A DNA stretch of 64,000 nucleotides from CAYNFP01 sp964396655 (GTDB taxonomy: Bacteria > Bacillota_I > Bacilli_A > RF39 > UBA660), in assembly GCA_964396655.1 (NCBI GenBank), contig CAYNFP010000001.1:62001-126000 (forward strand), given 5' to 3'. The translations under genes and the position numbers were made by a program. Below, piece after piece: positions 52,653 through 60,673 of the stretch (within the stretch, counting starts at the first letter, position 1; each line of letters opens with the position of its first letter). A model generated the notes under the pieces. That model saw only the letters and a program-made list of their open reading frames with translations, made no database searches and was not told the origin of the DNA.

Positions 52653-52717
52653 ATTTTTTTATTCCTTTTCATTTAAACATATTTTTGATACAATTATATT
52701 AGAATAGGAGAGCTTAA

Positions 52718-55054
52718 ATGAATACTTTTAAAAAGAAAAAAATTACAAGCAATGAAATTGAATTACTAGATATGTATTTTAGGGCTGCTAATTATTTAGC
52801 TGCTGGACAATTATATTTACTTGATAATCCCTTGCTTAAAAAGAAGCTAACAATTAAAGATTTGAAATCAAAGGTTGTGGGACACTGGGGAACTGTTCCT
52901 GGACAAAATTTTATATATACACATTTGAATAGAATTGTAAAAAATTATGATTTAAATATTTTATATGTTTCAGGACCAGGACATGGTGGGAATGGAATGG
53001 TTGCTAATGATTATTTGGATGGAAGTTATACTGAAATATATCCAAAAATAACTGAAGATGAAGCTGGAATGAAAAAGTTATTTAAACAATTTAGTTTTCC
53101 AGGAGGAATTTCTAGTCATGTTGCACCAGAAACACCAGGTTCTATAAATGAAGGAGGAGAACTTGGTTATTCTCTTGCTCATTCTTTTGGAGCAGTATTA
53201 GATAATCCTGATTTGATTATTGCTTGTGTTGTAGGTGATGGAGAAGCAGAGACTGGTCCACTTGCAACATCATGGAATGGAAATAAATTTTTAAATCCTA
53301 AAACTGATGGAGTAGTTGTTCCAATTCTTCATTTAAATGGCTATAAAATAGCAAATCCAACAGTTATGGGAAGAATGTCTGATCAAGATTTAAAATCATT
53401 TTTTAAGGGTTTAAAATATGAACCAATTTTTGTAGAAGGCACCGATAGAAAATCTATGCATAAAAAAATGGCTAATGCTATGGATGAAGTTATTAAAAAA
53501 ATAAATGTTATTAAAACTAAAGGTGAAGTTGAATATTGGCCAATGATAATATTAAGAAGTCCTAAAGGATGGACAGGGCCAAAAGAATATGATGGAAAAC
53601 CAATGGAAAATAGCTTTAGAGCACACCAAGTTCCGATTCCTGTAAGTGAAGATAATGTTACATTAATAGAAAAATGGTTAAAAAGTTATCATCCAGAAGA
53701 ATTATTTGATAATAATGGTTCTTTAATTAAAGAAATAAAAGAAATTTTACCAAAAGGAAATAAAAGAATTGGAATGAATCCTCATTCTAATGGTGGCAAT
53801 TTATTAAAAGAAATAATTACTCCTGATATCAATAAATATGAATTTAAAATTGAAAAAAGAGGAATGCAGTATACAAGTGATATGTATAATTTAGGCTTTT
53901 ATATTAAAGACTTAATTTCTTTAAATGAATCAAATAAAAATTATATGATTTTTGGACCTGATGAAGCTTTATCAAATAAATTAAATCAAGTATTTGAAGT
54001 TACTAAAAGAAAATGGAATATGAATACTTTTGCTAATGATGAATATATGTCAACAAAGGGAAGAATTGTTGATAGTATGCTCTCTGAACATTTATGTGAA
54101 GGAATGTTAGAAGGATATTTATTAACTGGAAGACATGGGTTCTTTCATAGTTATGAAGCATTTATTAGAATAGTGGATTCAATGACTTCTCAACATGCAA
54201 AATGGTTAAAAGTTACTAAAGAACTTCCTTGGAGGAAACCAATTTCTTCACTCAATTATATATTAACTTCTCATGTTTGGCAGCAAGATCATAATGGTTT
54301 TACTCATCAAGATCCAGGATTTTTAAATCATATATTAACCAAAAAAGCTGATACTGTAAGAATGTATTTACCATTTGATACAAATACATTAATATCATCA
54401 TTTGATCATATTGTAAAAACGAAAAATTATATAAATGTAATAGTAGCTTCTAAACATGAAAGACCACAATGGTTATCAATGAAAGAAGCTATTGAACATT
54501 GCACAAAGGGTATTGATATATTGTCTTGGGCAAGTAATGATAAAGGGAAACCAGATATAATACTTGCTTGTGCTGGAGATACTCCAACTCTTGAAGTATT
54601 AGCGGCAACAACAATTCTTAGAAAAAATCTACCTAATTTAAAAATTAGAGTTATAAATGTAGTTGACTTGTTTAAATTAGAGTCAAGTAAAGATCATCCT
54701 CATGGATTAACAGAAACAGAATATAACAAATTATTTCCAAGTGATGTGCCTGTAATATTTAATTTTCATGGATATCCAAGTTTAATACATCAACTTACTT
54801 ACAAAAGAGATAATCATGATAATATTCATGTAAAAGGTTATAATGAAGAAGGTACAATAACAACACCTTTTGATATGAGAGTACAAAATAAAATCGATAG
54901 ATTTAATGTTGTTATTTCTGCTTTAAAATATGTAGAAATAGAAGACAAAGATAAATTAATCGAATGGTGTAAAGATAAGTTAAATGAACATCAACTTTAC
55001 ACTAGAGAGTATGGTTCTGATATTCCAGAAGTAGTTAATTGGAAATGGGAATAA
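52718..55054 (+). CDS. xfp: Xylulose-5-phosphate / fructose-6-phosphate phosphoketolase
   Basis: Thiamine-diphosphate enzyme splitting xylulose-5-P (or fructose-6-P) into acetyl-phosphate and a shorter sugar phosphate, the key step of the phosphoketolase fermentation route. Landmarks: VGHWGTVPGQNFIYTHLNR (about residues 46-64), SGPGHGG, GDGEAETGP (the TPP-binding motif, about 175-183), and HVWQQDHNGFTHQDPGF (about 520-536). The 778 residues are normal. It is a single gene with its own terminator. It suggests heterofermentative sugar use with ATP from acetyl-phosphate. Confidence 0.96.
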   Translation: MNTFKKKKITSNEIELLDMYFRAANYLAAGQLYLLDNPLLKKKLTIKDLKSKVVGHWGTVPGQNFIYTHLNRIVKNYDLNILYVSGPGHGGNGMVANDYLDGSYTEIYPKITEDEAGMKKLFKQFSFPGGISSHVAPETPGSINEGGELGYSLAHSFGAVLDNPDLIIACVVGDGEAETGPLATSWNGNKFLNPKTDGVVVPILHLNGYKIANPTVMGRMSDQDLKSFFKGLKYEPIFVEGTDRKSMHKKMANAMDEVIKKINVIKTKGEVEYWPMIILRSPKGWTGPKEYDGKPMENSFRAHQVPIPVSEDNVTLIEKWLKSYHPEELFDNNGSLIKEIKEILPKGNKRIGMNPHSNGGNLLKEIITPDINKYEFKIEKRGMQYTSDMYNLGFYIKDLISLNESNKNYMIFGPDEALSNKLNQVFEVTKRKWNMNTFANDEYMSTKGRIVDSMLSEHLCEGMLEGYLLTGRHGFFHSYEAFIRIVDSMTSQHAKWLKVTKELPWRKPISSLNYILTSHVWQQDHNGFTHQDPGFLNHILTKKADTVRMYLPFDTNTLISSFDHIVKTKNYINVIVASKHERPQWLSMKEAIEHCTKGIDILSWASNDKGKPDIILACAGDTPTLEVLAATTILRKNLPNLKIRVINVVDLFKLESSKDHPHGLTETEYNKLFPSDVPVIFNFHGYPSLIHQLTYKRDNHDNIHVKGYNEEGTITTPFDMRVQNKIDRFNVVISALKYVEIEDKDKLIEWCKDKLNEHQLYTREYGSDIPEVVNWKWE

Positions 55055-55079
55055 AGATTGTTTTTACAATCTTTTTTTG
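55053..55079 (+). terminator. Terminator after phosphoketolase
   Basis: AAAGATTGT (55053-55061) pairs with ACAATCTTT (55066-55074), then T run, which runs straight into the next promoter's -35. Confidence 0.85.
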
Positions 55080-55105
55080 ACAATAAATAAACAAAGTGTA
55101 ATAAT
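55077..55105 (+). promoter_or_regulatory. SigA-type promoter of the small-protein array
   Basis: TTGACA (55077-55082), 17 bp, then AATAAT (55100-55105). The -35 overlaps the T tail of the phosphoketolase terminator. It would drive the six small genes from 55148. Confidence 0.65.
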
Positions 55106-55147
55106 AGTATTAAAGAGAGAAATATTATAATTTAAGGAGTTAATATT

Positions 55148-55411
55148 ATGAATAAAGAAGTTTTTGAAGCAAATATGGAAAGTGAAAGTGGCTACAGATA
55201 TACTTCTGGTACATGTACATATGATGAACTAAACCCAAGAGACACTGGAGTTAAAGTTATTATTTCTTCTCGAAAATATCAACAGCCATTAAGACCAAAA
55301 GACCAAGCAGAACTGAAACCTGAAGTTGCTGAAGAAATCTCAAAACCAATTGATAATTCTAGAGAATTAAAAAGGACTAGAAGTTTCAGATTTTTTAAAA
55401 AAGGCAAATAA
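55148..55411 (+). CDS. Small-protein array, member 1 (unknown family)
   Basis: 87 residues, soluble, no membrane segment. The start MNKEVFEANMESE is the member-1 form of the shared N-terminal motif (x-x-A-N-x-E). The tail AEEISKPIDNSRELKR followed by a basic RSFRFFKKGK block is the member-1 form of the shared C-terminal motif (E-I-x-x-P-x-[GD]-N-S-R-[KE]-L-[EK]-R). The middle (YTSGTCTYDELNPRDTGVKV) is unlike the other members. AAGGAG precedes the ATG. First gene behind a strong promoter. I recognise no function. Confidence 0.75.
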   Translation: MNKEVFEANMESESGYRYTSGTCTYDELNPRDTGVKVIISSRKYQQPLRPKDQAELKPEVAEEISKPIDNSRELKRTRSFRFFKKGK

Positions 55412-55458
55412 AAAATATTTATTAAAAAACTTAAAGGGGGCCTTAAGGAGGAATTATT

Positions 55459-55722
55459 ATGGATTTAGCAATAGCAAGAGCAAATCATGAAGGTTTAACT
55501 GGAAGAGAAAATTGGCGTGGCTTTGATGTTCCGGACTTACCAACAGAAGCGAATGAAACACATTCCGGATGCTTTGGAGCAGCTTCAAATGAGCCTGAGG
55601 TTTATAGTGGTTGTTTTGGAGGACAAACTGAACAAGGATCAAAAGGATTCACACTTCAATTACTACCATCATATTCAAAAACTTTATTAAGAAATTTAGA
55701 GGAAGGCGGAAAATTAAGGTAA
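55459..55722 (+). CDS. Small-protein array, member 2 (unknown family)
   Basis: 87 residues starting MDLAIARANHEGLTGREN, a variant of the shared N-terminal motif. It carries an internal duplication, HSGCFGA (residues 35-41) and YSGCFGG (49-55), with the only Cys residues of this protein. LLPSYSKTLLRNLEEGGKLR at the end resembles the LDPSLYSTLERN segment of member 3. The ribosome site TAAGGAGG is very strong but overlaps a small hairpin (55430-55447). No known family or function. Confidence 0.75.
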   Translation: MDLAIARANHEGLTGRENWRGFDVPDLPTEANETHSGCFGAASNEPEVYSGCFGGQTEQGSKGFTLQLLPSYSKTLLRNLEEGGKLR

Positions 55723-55726
55723 TATT

Positions 55727-56086
55727 ATGGATGAAGAAATAGCAAAAGCAAATCGTGAAAATAGTAGAATAAGTTATTTGCCAACCACACCGCCGCCACG
55801 CAACTTGCACGGTATTAAAGTGGTACATCTTGATCCAAGTCTTTATAGTACATTAGAAAGAAATATGGGATTGCCAGGGGAATTGAAATCAAGCCCACTT
55901 AATGTTAGAAGTGAAAATGATAGAATACAATATATAAATTCACATATATCGGCAAGTAAATCACAAGGACTTGAAGCAGTGTCTGCTCCTGAAACTTTTT
56001 ATCGTAAACTAGAAACTCTTATGTTTCCAGAAGATGGTGAAGAAATTTTTGCACCATCTGGCAATTCCAGAAAATTAGAAAGATAA
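55727..56086 (+). CDS. Small-protein array, member 3 (unknown family)
   Basis: 119 residues, the longest member. Starts MDEEIAKANRENSR and ends EEIFAPSGNSRKLER, the clearest forms of both shared motifs. A proline block TTPPPRNLHG (residues 20-29) recurs as IPPRNKYG in member 5, and VVHLDPSLYSTLERN resembles IIPLDPELQEEI in member 4. The last 32 bp of shared coding sequence (56051-56082) are identical in member 4. It starts 4 nt after member 2 with a weak AAGG site, so it may be translationally coupled. Function unknown. Confidence 0.75.
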   Translation: MDEEIAKANRENSRISYLPTTPPPRNLHGIKVVHLDPSLYSTLERNMGLPGELKSSPLNVRSENDRIQYINSHISASKSQGLEAVSAPETFYRKLETLMFPEDGEEIFAPSGNSRKLER

Positions 56087-56145
56087 GAATATTATTTTGG
56101 GTATTTAAATTGACAATAGAAAAGAAATAAAATTAAGGAGAAGAT

Positions 56146-56460
56146 ATGAATAGAGAAGTATATGATGCAAATCGTGAAAATGGTAGACTTAGATTTGGCT
56201 TTAGTACAAGAGATAGCGGACTAATAATACCACTTGATCCAGAACTACAAGAAGAAATACGAACAAGTCGTAAAAAAGATGGAGTAGTATTTCCCCCTAT
56301 TGGTTTCGGACTTGCTAGAAGAATGATTCACCACACTCCAGAAGAATTTGAAAAGGTAGAAAAAACTATTATGAGTGGTTTAGCAAGTGGTGCTGTTTTA
56401 GGAATTGAAGAAAAAATTTCTGCACCATCTGGCAATTCCAGAAAATTAGAAAGGAAATAA
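56146..56460 (+). CDS. Small-protein array, member 4 (unknown family)
   Basis: 104 residues starting MNREVYDANRENGRLRFGF and ending EEKISAPSGNSRKLERK. The centre (IIPLDPELQEEIRTSRKKDG, then VFPPIGFGLARRMIHHTPEEF) is mostly its own. The 3' 32 bp (56422-56453) are identical to member 3, which points to recent duplication or gene conversion of the tail. AAGGAGAAG is a good ribosome site. A TTGACA at 56110 hints at an internal promoter, but no convincing -10 follows. Function unknown. Confidence 0.75.
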   Translation: MNREVYDANRENGRLRFGFSTRDSGLIIPLDPELQEEIRTSRKKDGVVFPPIGFGLARRMIHHTPEEFEKVEKTIMSGLASGAVLGIEEKISAPSGNSRKLERK

Positions 56461-56463
56461 AAT

Positions 56464-56721
56464 ATGGACTATACAATATCACAAGCAAATAGAGAAAATA
56501 ATAAATCGTTTTTTTCTTATGAGCCGGTTCCAATCCCACCGCGAAACAAATATGGCTGGGGGTCGGGATTTTTTGATCCTACTCCAATGCCAAAAGAAGA
56601 AGAGCAAAGTCATTTGAAAGTTGTTGAGGGTGCTGAAGAACTTCATGCATTACTCGATGATTCATTTTTTAATCCCACATTTAACTTAACTTTAAGCAAA
56701 TGTAAAAAAGGCGGTGTTTAA
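56464..56721 (+). CDS. Small-protein array, member 5 (unknown family)
   Basis: 85 residues starting MDYTISQANRENNKSFF. It has the proline block PVPIPPRNKYGWGSGFF (about residues 22-38), parallel to member 3, but lacks the NSR-K-L tail; it ends LSKCKKGGV. It begins 3 nt after member 4, with AAAGGAA from the end of member 4 as the ribosome site. Function unknown. Confidence 0.72.
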   Translation: MDYTISQANRENNKSFFSYEPVPIPPRNKYGWGSGFFDPTPMPKEEEQSHLKVVEGAEELHALLDDSFFNPTFNLTLSKCKKGGV

Positions 56722-56723
56722 AT

Positions 56724-57002
56724 ATGGCTTTTAAAGCTTTTGAAAATTCACTTTCAAAAACCATTTGGCAAACTTATAATCATAATGAGCCTGATGAATT
56801 TGGTCATCTCCCTGGGGTTCACTATTATCCTCGTAGTAATTCTCATCCATTTGTTTCGTTTGATAGAAATCCCGAAAACTATATTACAATTTCACATATC
56901 CCAAATATGCCAAGTATTGTTAATCACCCTTTATATAAAAAGGCATTATTGATGCCAGAAAAAGATGAAGAAGCATTATGCAGAAAAAGAAAATTATATT
57001 AA
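56724..57002 (+). CDS. Small-protein array, member 6 (most diverged, unknown family)
   Basis: 92 residues starting MAFKAFENSLSKTIWQ; the shared N-terminal motif is barely or not present. The body (PDEFGHLPGVHYYPRSNSHPF, then NYITISHIPNMPSIV) is rich in His, Pro and Tyr, and the tail KDEEALCRKRKLY is basic like the other members. It starts 2 nt after member 5, with AAAAGGCGG upstream. Included by position and tail chemistry; its kinship to the others is uncertain. Confidence 0.65.
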   Translation: MAFKAFENSLSKTIWQTYNHNEPDEFGHLPGVHYYPRSNSHPFVSFDRNPENYITISHIPNMPSIVNHPLYKKALLMPEKDEEALCRKRKLY

Positions 57003-57064
57003 AATATAGAAAAAATGGAAATATAGTATCATCAATTGTTTTGAAGTTACAAAAAACATTATTA

Positions 57065-57092
57065 TTGACAATTTAAGTGAAAGTTGTATAAT
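57065..57092 (+). promoter_or_regulatory. Consensus promoter of the T-box leader and aspS
   Basis: TTGACA (57065-57070), 16 bp, TATAAT (57087-57092). Transcription should begin near 57099, giving a leader of about 155 nt before aspS. Confidence 0.75.
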
Positions 57093-57098
57093 TTATTT

Positions 57099-57234
57099 AT
57101 AAATTGTTTCTTTGGAGTGACACAAAGATTTAAAAGACAATAGTTAGTCAGCTTTAATGATATTAAAGAGCATAGAAATCTATGAAGTAAGGTGGTACCG
57201 CGGTAATTCGTCCTTATAAATTATAGATTTTTTT
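57099..57234 (+). promoter_or_regulatory. T-box leader controlling aspS, with a short stem I
   Basis: The T-box sequence AAGGTGGTACCGCGG is at 57189-57203, with its partner TTCGTCCTT at 57207-57215. A terminator arm AAATCTAT (57176-57183) pairs with ATAGATTT (57223-57230) before a T run. Uncharged tRNA-Asp should favour the antiterminator. Upstream, ATTGT/ACAAT and CTTTG/CAAAG form a stem of only about 40 nt (57103-57140) containing two GAC triplets (57119-57121; 57135-57137), either of which could be the Asp specifier. CTTTAAT/ATTAAAG is the likely stem III. The usual long stem I is missing. Confidence 0.8.
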
Positions 57235-57254
57235 ATTTTATAGGAGGGAAAAAA

Positions 57255-58997
57255 ATGAAAGAAAATAAATTTAGAAATTCTTTTTGTGGTACGGTCACAA
57301 AAGAGAAAGTAGGGCAAACCGTTAGATTATCTGGTTGGGTTGATTCAATTAGAAATTTAGGAAAATTATTATTTATAGTATTAAGAGATGAAACTGGTAC
57401 TATACAATTAATTACTGAAGATATTGAAAAATATTTAAATATTACTAGGGAATCAGTTATTAAATGTGAAGGTGTAGTAAGAGAAAGAACTAAAGAAATG
57501 ATAAATCCTAATATGAAAACTGGTGAAGTTGAAGTATTAGTAAATTCTATTGAAATTTTAAGCGTATGTAATAGTGTTTTACCATTTGAAATAAAGAATT
57601 CTCAAAGTGCTAATGAAGATACAAGATTAAAATATAGATTCTTAGATTTAAGAAATCCAATTGTTCATGATAATATTTTATTTAGAACAGAGGTTATTGC
57701 ATTTATAAGAGAAACAATGAAGGGGATGAATTTTACTGAAGTGCAAACCCCAATAATAACAGCATCTTCTCCGGAAGGAGCAAGAGACTTTATTGTTCCA
57801 TCTAGAAAAAATAAAGGTAAATTTTATGCTTTACCTCAAGCACCTCAAATATTTAAACAATTATTAATGGTAAGTGGATTTAATAAATATTTTCAGATAG
57901 CGCCTTGCTTTAGAGATGAAGATCCTAGAAGTGATAGATTATATGGAGAGTTTTATCAATTGGACTTTGAAATGTCTTTTGCAGAGCAAGAAGATGTATT
58001 TGAAGTAGGAGAAAAAGTATTTTATGATGTATTTACTAAATTTAGTAATAAGTATGTAACTCCTCGTCCATTTATAAGAATACCATTTAATGAAGCAATG
58101 CTAAAATATGGTAGTGATAAACCAGATTTAAGAAATCCTTTAATTATAACAGATTTAACAGATGTATTTAAAAATACTACTTTTGAACCTTTTAAAAATA
58201 ATAAAATAAGAGGTATATTTGTAGATAATATTGAGAAGTCAAATTCTTGGTTTAATGAAATAGAAGAATATGCTAAAAGTATGGGTATGAAAGGTATATC
58301 AATACTTAGAGTTCAAGAAGATTTAACTTTTAAGGGTGGCCTTTCTAAATACTTAAGTGAAGAAGAAAATAATGAATTAAAAAAATTATTTAATGTAAAA
58401 GTTAACGGTGCTTTATTTATAATAGCTGATAAAGAAAAAGCTAATAAATATGCTGGATTTATTAGAACTAAACTTGGAGAATCTTTAGAATTATTAGATA
58501 AAACCAGATATGAATTTTGTATAATAAATGATTTCCCAATGTATGAATATAATGAAGAAACTGAATCTTATGATTTTACTCACAATCCATTTACAATGCC
58601 ACAAGGAGGAATGGATAGTTTACTTCATAAAGAAACCGGTGAAATATTAGCCTATCAATATGACTTTGTATGTAATGGTATAGAACTTGCAAGTGGCGGA
58701 GTAAGAAACTATAGTGTAGAAATACTTAAAAAAGCTTTTGAACTTGCAGGTTATGGAGAAGAAGAGGTCAAAAGAAGATTCACATCTTTATATAATGCAT
58801 TTCAGTATGGAGCACCTCCACATGCAGGCATGGCTCCCGGAATAGATAGAATATTAATGTTGCTAAAAGACGAAGAAAATATTAGGGAAATGGTAGCATT
58901 CCCAATGAGCTCTAATGGATTAGACTTACTCATGGGAGCGCCTTCTGAAGTTAGCGAAAAACAACTTAGAGAAGCTCACATTAAAGTAAGAGATTAA
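57255..58997 (+). CDS. aspS: Aspartyl-tRNA synthetase
   Basis: Class II synthetase charging tRNA-Asp. N-terminal OB fold (VRLSGWVDSIRNLGKLLFIVLRD, spread about 24-46), class II motif 1 region, motif 2 FRDEDPRSDRLYGEFYQLD (about 218-236), the bacterial GAD insertion (about 290-410) and motif 3 GAPPHAGMAPGIDRILMLL (about 519-537). The 580 residues are normal. Controlled by the T-box directly upstream. AGGAGGG is the ribosome site. Confidence 0.96.
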   Translation: MKENKFRNSFCGTVTKEKVGQTVRLSGWVDSIRNLGKLLFIVLRDETGTIQLITEDIEKYLNITRESVIKCEGVVRERTKEMINPNMKTGEVEVLVNSIEILSVCNSVLPFEIKNSQSANEDTRLKYRFLDLRNPIVHDNILFRTEVIAFIRETMKGMNFTEVQTPIITASSPEGARDFIVPSRKNKGKFYALPQAPQIFKQLLMVSGFNKYFQIAPCFRDEDPRSDRLYGEFYQLDFEMSFAEQEDVFEVGEKVFYDVFTKFSNKYVTPRPFIRIPFNEAMLKYGSDKPDLRNPLIITDLTDVFKNTTFEPFKNNKIRGIFVDNIEKSNSWFNEIEEYAKSMGMKGISILRVQEDLTFKGGLSKYLSEEENNELKKLFNVKVNGALFIIADKEKANKYAGFIRTKLGESLELLDKTRYEFCIINDFPMYEYNEETESYDFTHNPFTMPQGGMDSLLHKETGEILAYQYDFVCNGIELASGGVRNYSVEILKKAFELAGYGEEEVKRRFTSLYNAFQYGAPPHAGMAPGIDRILMLLKDEENIREMVAFPMSSNGLDLLMGAPSEVSEKQLREAHIKVRD

Positions 58998-59011
58998 TTT
59001 ATAATAGAAAT

Positions 59012-59035
59012 ACACTTAATTTAAGTGTTTTTTCT
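59012..59035 (+). terminator. Terminator after aspS
   Basis: ACACTTAA pairs with TTAAGTGT, then TTTTTT. Confidence 0.75.
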
Positions 59036-59094
59036 TAAAATAATTGATTAAAATTCAGAATTTTTATATAATTAGATTATAGGAAGGATTAATT

Positions 59095-60381
59095 ATGATA
59101 GATATAAATTTGATAAGAGAAAATAAAGAATTAGTAAAAGAAAATATTAAAAAGAAATTTCAGGATCATAAATTATCCTTAGTAGATGAAATATATGATT
59201 TAGATATTAACTTTAGAAAGATTAAAACTGAAGCTGATAACACAAGAAGTGAAAAGAATCGTCTTAGTGATTCTATTGGTTCTTTAATGAGAGAAGGTAA
59301 AAAAGAAGAAGCAGAAAGTATTAAAACTAAAGTTTCTGAAATGAATAATAAAATATCTTCTTTAGAACTTGAAGAAGATGAACTAAGTAAAAAGATTAAA
59401 AAACTTATGTATCAGATACCAAATATAATAGATAAAAGTGTTCCGATTGGTAAAAATGATAGTGAGAATGTAGAAATCGAAAAATTTGGAGAACAAACTA
59501 AATATGATTTTGAAATACCATATCATACAGATATTTTAGAAAAATTAAATGGAATAGATTTGGATTCTGCAAGAAGAGTTTCTGGGAATGGATTTTATTA
59601 TTTAACTGGGGATATTGCTAGACTTCATTCAGCAATACTTACTTATGCTAGAGATTTTATGATAGACAAAGGATTCACTTATGTTATACCACCATTTATG
59701 ATTCATGGAGAAGTAGTAGAAGATGTTATGAGTTTTGAAGAAATGGATAATATGATGTATAAAATAGAGGGTGAAGATTTATATCTGATTGGAACTAGTG
59801 AACATTCAATGATTGGTAGATATAAAGATACAATTCTTAATGAAAAAGAATTACCTTTAACTCTTACAAGCTACAGTCCGTGTTTTAGAAAAGAAAAAGG
59901 AGCTCATGGTATAGAAGAAAGAGGAATATATAGAATTCATCAATTTGAAAAACAAGAAATGGTAGTTATATGTAAACCCGAAGAATCTATGAAATATTTT
60001 AATGATATGTGGAAATATACTGTAGAACTATTCAGAAGTTTAGATATTCCTGTTAGAACAATAGAGTGCTGTAGTGGTGATTTAGCGGATTTAAAAGTTA
60101 AATCATATGATGTAGAAGCTTGGTCTCCTCGTCAAAATAAATACTTTGAAGTTGGAAGTTGTTCTAATTTAGGAGATGCTCAATCAAGAAGACTTGGTAT
60201 AAGAGTTATAGGAGATAATATTAAATATTATCCACATACTTTAAATAATACTGTAGTTGCACCACCTCGTATGTTAATAGCATTCTTAGAAAATAATTTA
60301 AATGAGGACGGAAGTATAAATATCCCAGAATCTTTACAAAAATATATGGGAAATAAAAAGATTATAGGAGGATTAAAATGA
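59095..60381 (+). CDS. serS: Seryl-tRNA synthetase
   Basis: Class II synthetase. An N-terminal antiparallel coiled coil that grips the long variable arm (about residues 25-110; VDEIYDLDINFRKIKTEADN region) precedes the catalytic core: TSEHSMIGRY, motif 2 CFRKEKGAHGIEERGIYRIHQFEKQEM (spread about 262-290), and motif 3 NNTVVAPPRMLIAFLENN (about 384-401). The 428 residues are normal. No T-box is seen upstream. It overlaps the next small gene by 4 bp. Confidence 0.96.
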   Translation: MIDINLIRENKELVKENIKKKFQDHKLSLVDEIYDLDINFRKIKTEADNTRSEKNRLSDSIGSLMREGKKEEAESIKTKVSEMNNKISSLELEEDELSKKIKKLMYQIPNIIDKSVPIGKNDSENVEIEKFGEQTKYDFEIPYHTDILEKLNGIDLDSARRVSGNGFYYLTGDIARLHSAILTYARDFMIDKGFTYVIPPFMIHGEVVEDVMSFEEMDNMMYKIEGEDLYLIGTSEHSMIGRYKDTILNEKELPLTLTSYSPCFRKEKGAHGIEERGIYRIHQFEKQEMVVICKPEESMKYFNDMWKYTVELFRSLDIPVRTIECCSGDLADLKVKSYDVEAWSPRQNKYFEVGSCSNLGDAQSRRLGIRVIGDNIKYYPHTLNNTVVAPPRMLIAFLENNLNEDGSINIPESLQKYMGNKKIIGGLK

Positions 60382-60608
60382 GTTCAAATGCTCCAGAAGG
60401 AAAACAAAAAAGATACGATTTATTTAAAAGAATAAAAGCTTCTTTAGCAGTTAAAGAAGCTGAAAAAATAGCCATTGAAATGTATAATTTAGGAGTACAA
60501 TATGCAAATGATGGTACCACATGGCCAGAAATAGAAGCTTTAGGTTATGATAACGAACCCGAATTTGTAAGGGGTTATAATGAAACACTTGAAAAATCAG
60601 GAGAGTAG
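60378..60608 (+). CDS. Unknown 76-residue protein coupled to serS
   Basis: A small charged, probably helical protein (KRYDLFKRIKASLAVKEAEK, later TTWPEIEALGYDNEPEFVRGYNETL) with no signal peptide. It starts within the serS 3' end (ATGA overlap, GGAGGA site), so its output is tied to serS. I do not recognise a family. Confidence 0.65.
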   Translation: MSSNAPEGKQKRYDLFKRIKASLAVKEAEKIAIEMYNLGVQYANDGTTWPEIEALGYDNEPEFVRGYNETLEKSGE

Positions 60609-60625
60609 ATAAATACTCTTTTTTC
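60602..60625 (+). terminator. Terminator after the serS unit
   Basis: AGAGTA (60602-60607) pairs with TACTCT (60614-60619), then T run. It overlaps the stop codon. Confidence 0.7.
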
Positions 60626-60673
60626 TTTTGATATAAAAAAAAATATTAATCATATAATTTTTTAGGTGATTCT

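Noticed and set aside
55457..55642. 61-codon minus-strand frame in the array
   Set aside because: Antisense to member 2, low-complexity Leu-rich text.
56740..56952. 70-codon plus-strand frame inside array member 6
   Set aside because: Hydrophobic out-of-frame shadow with no ribosome site; member 6 has a good start just upstream.
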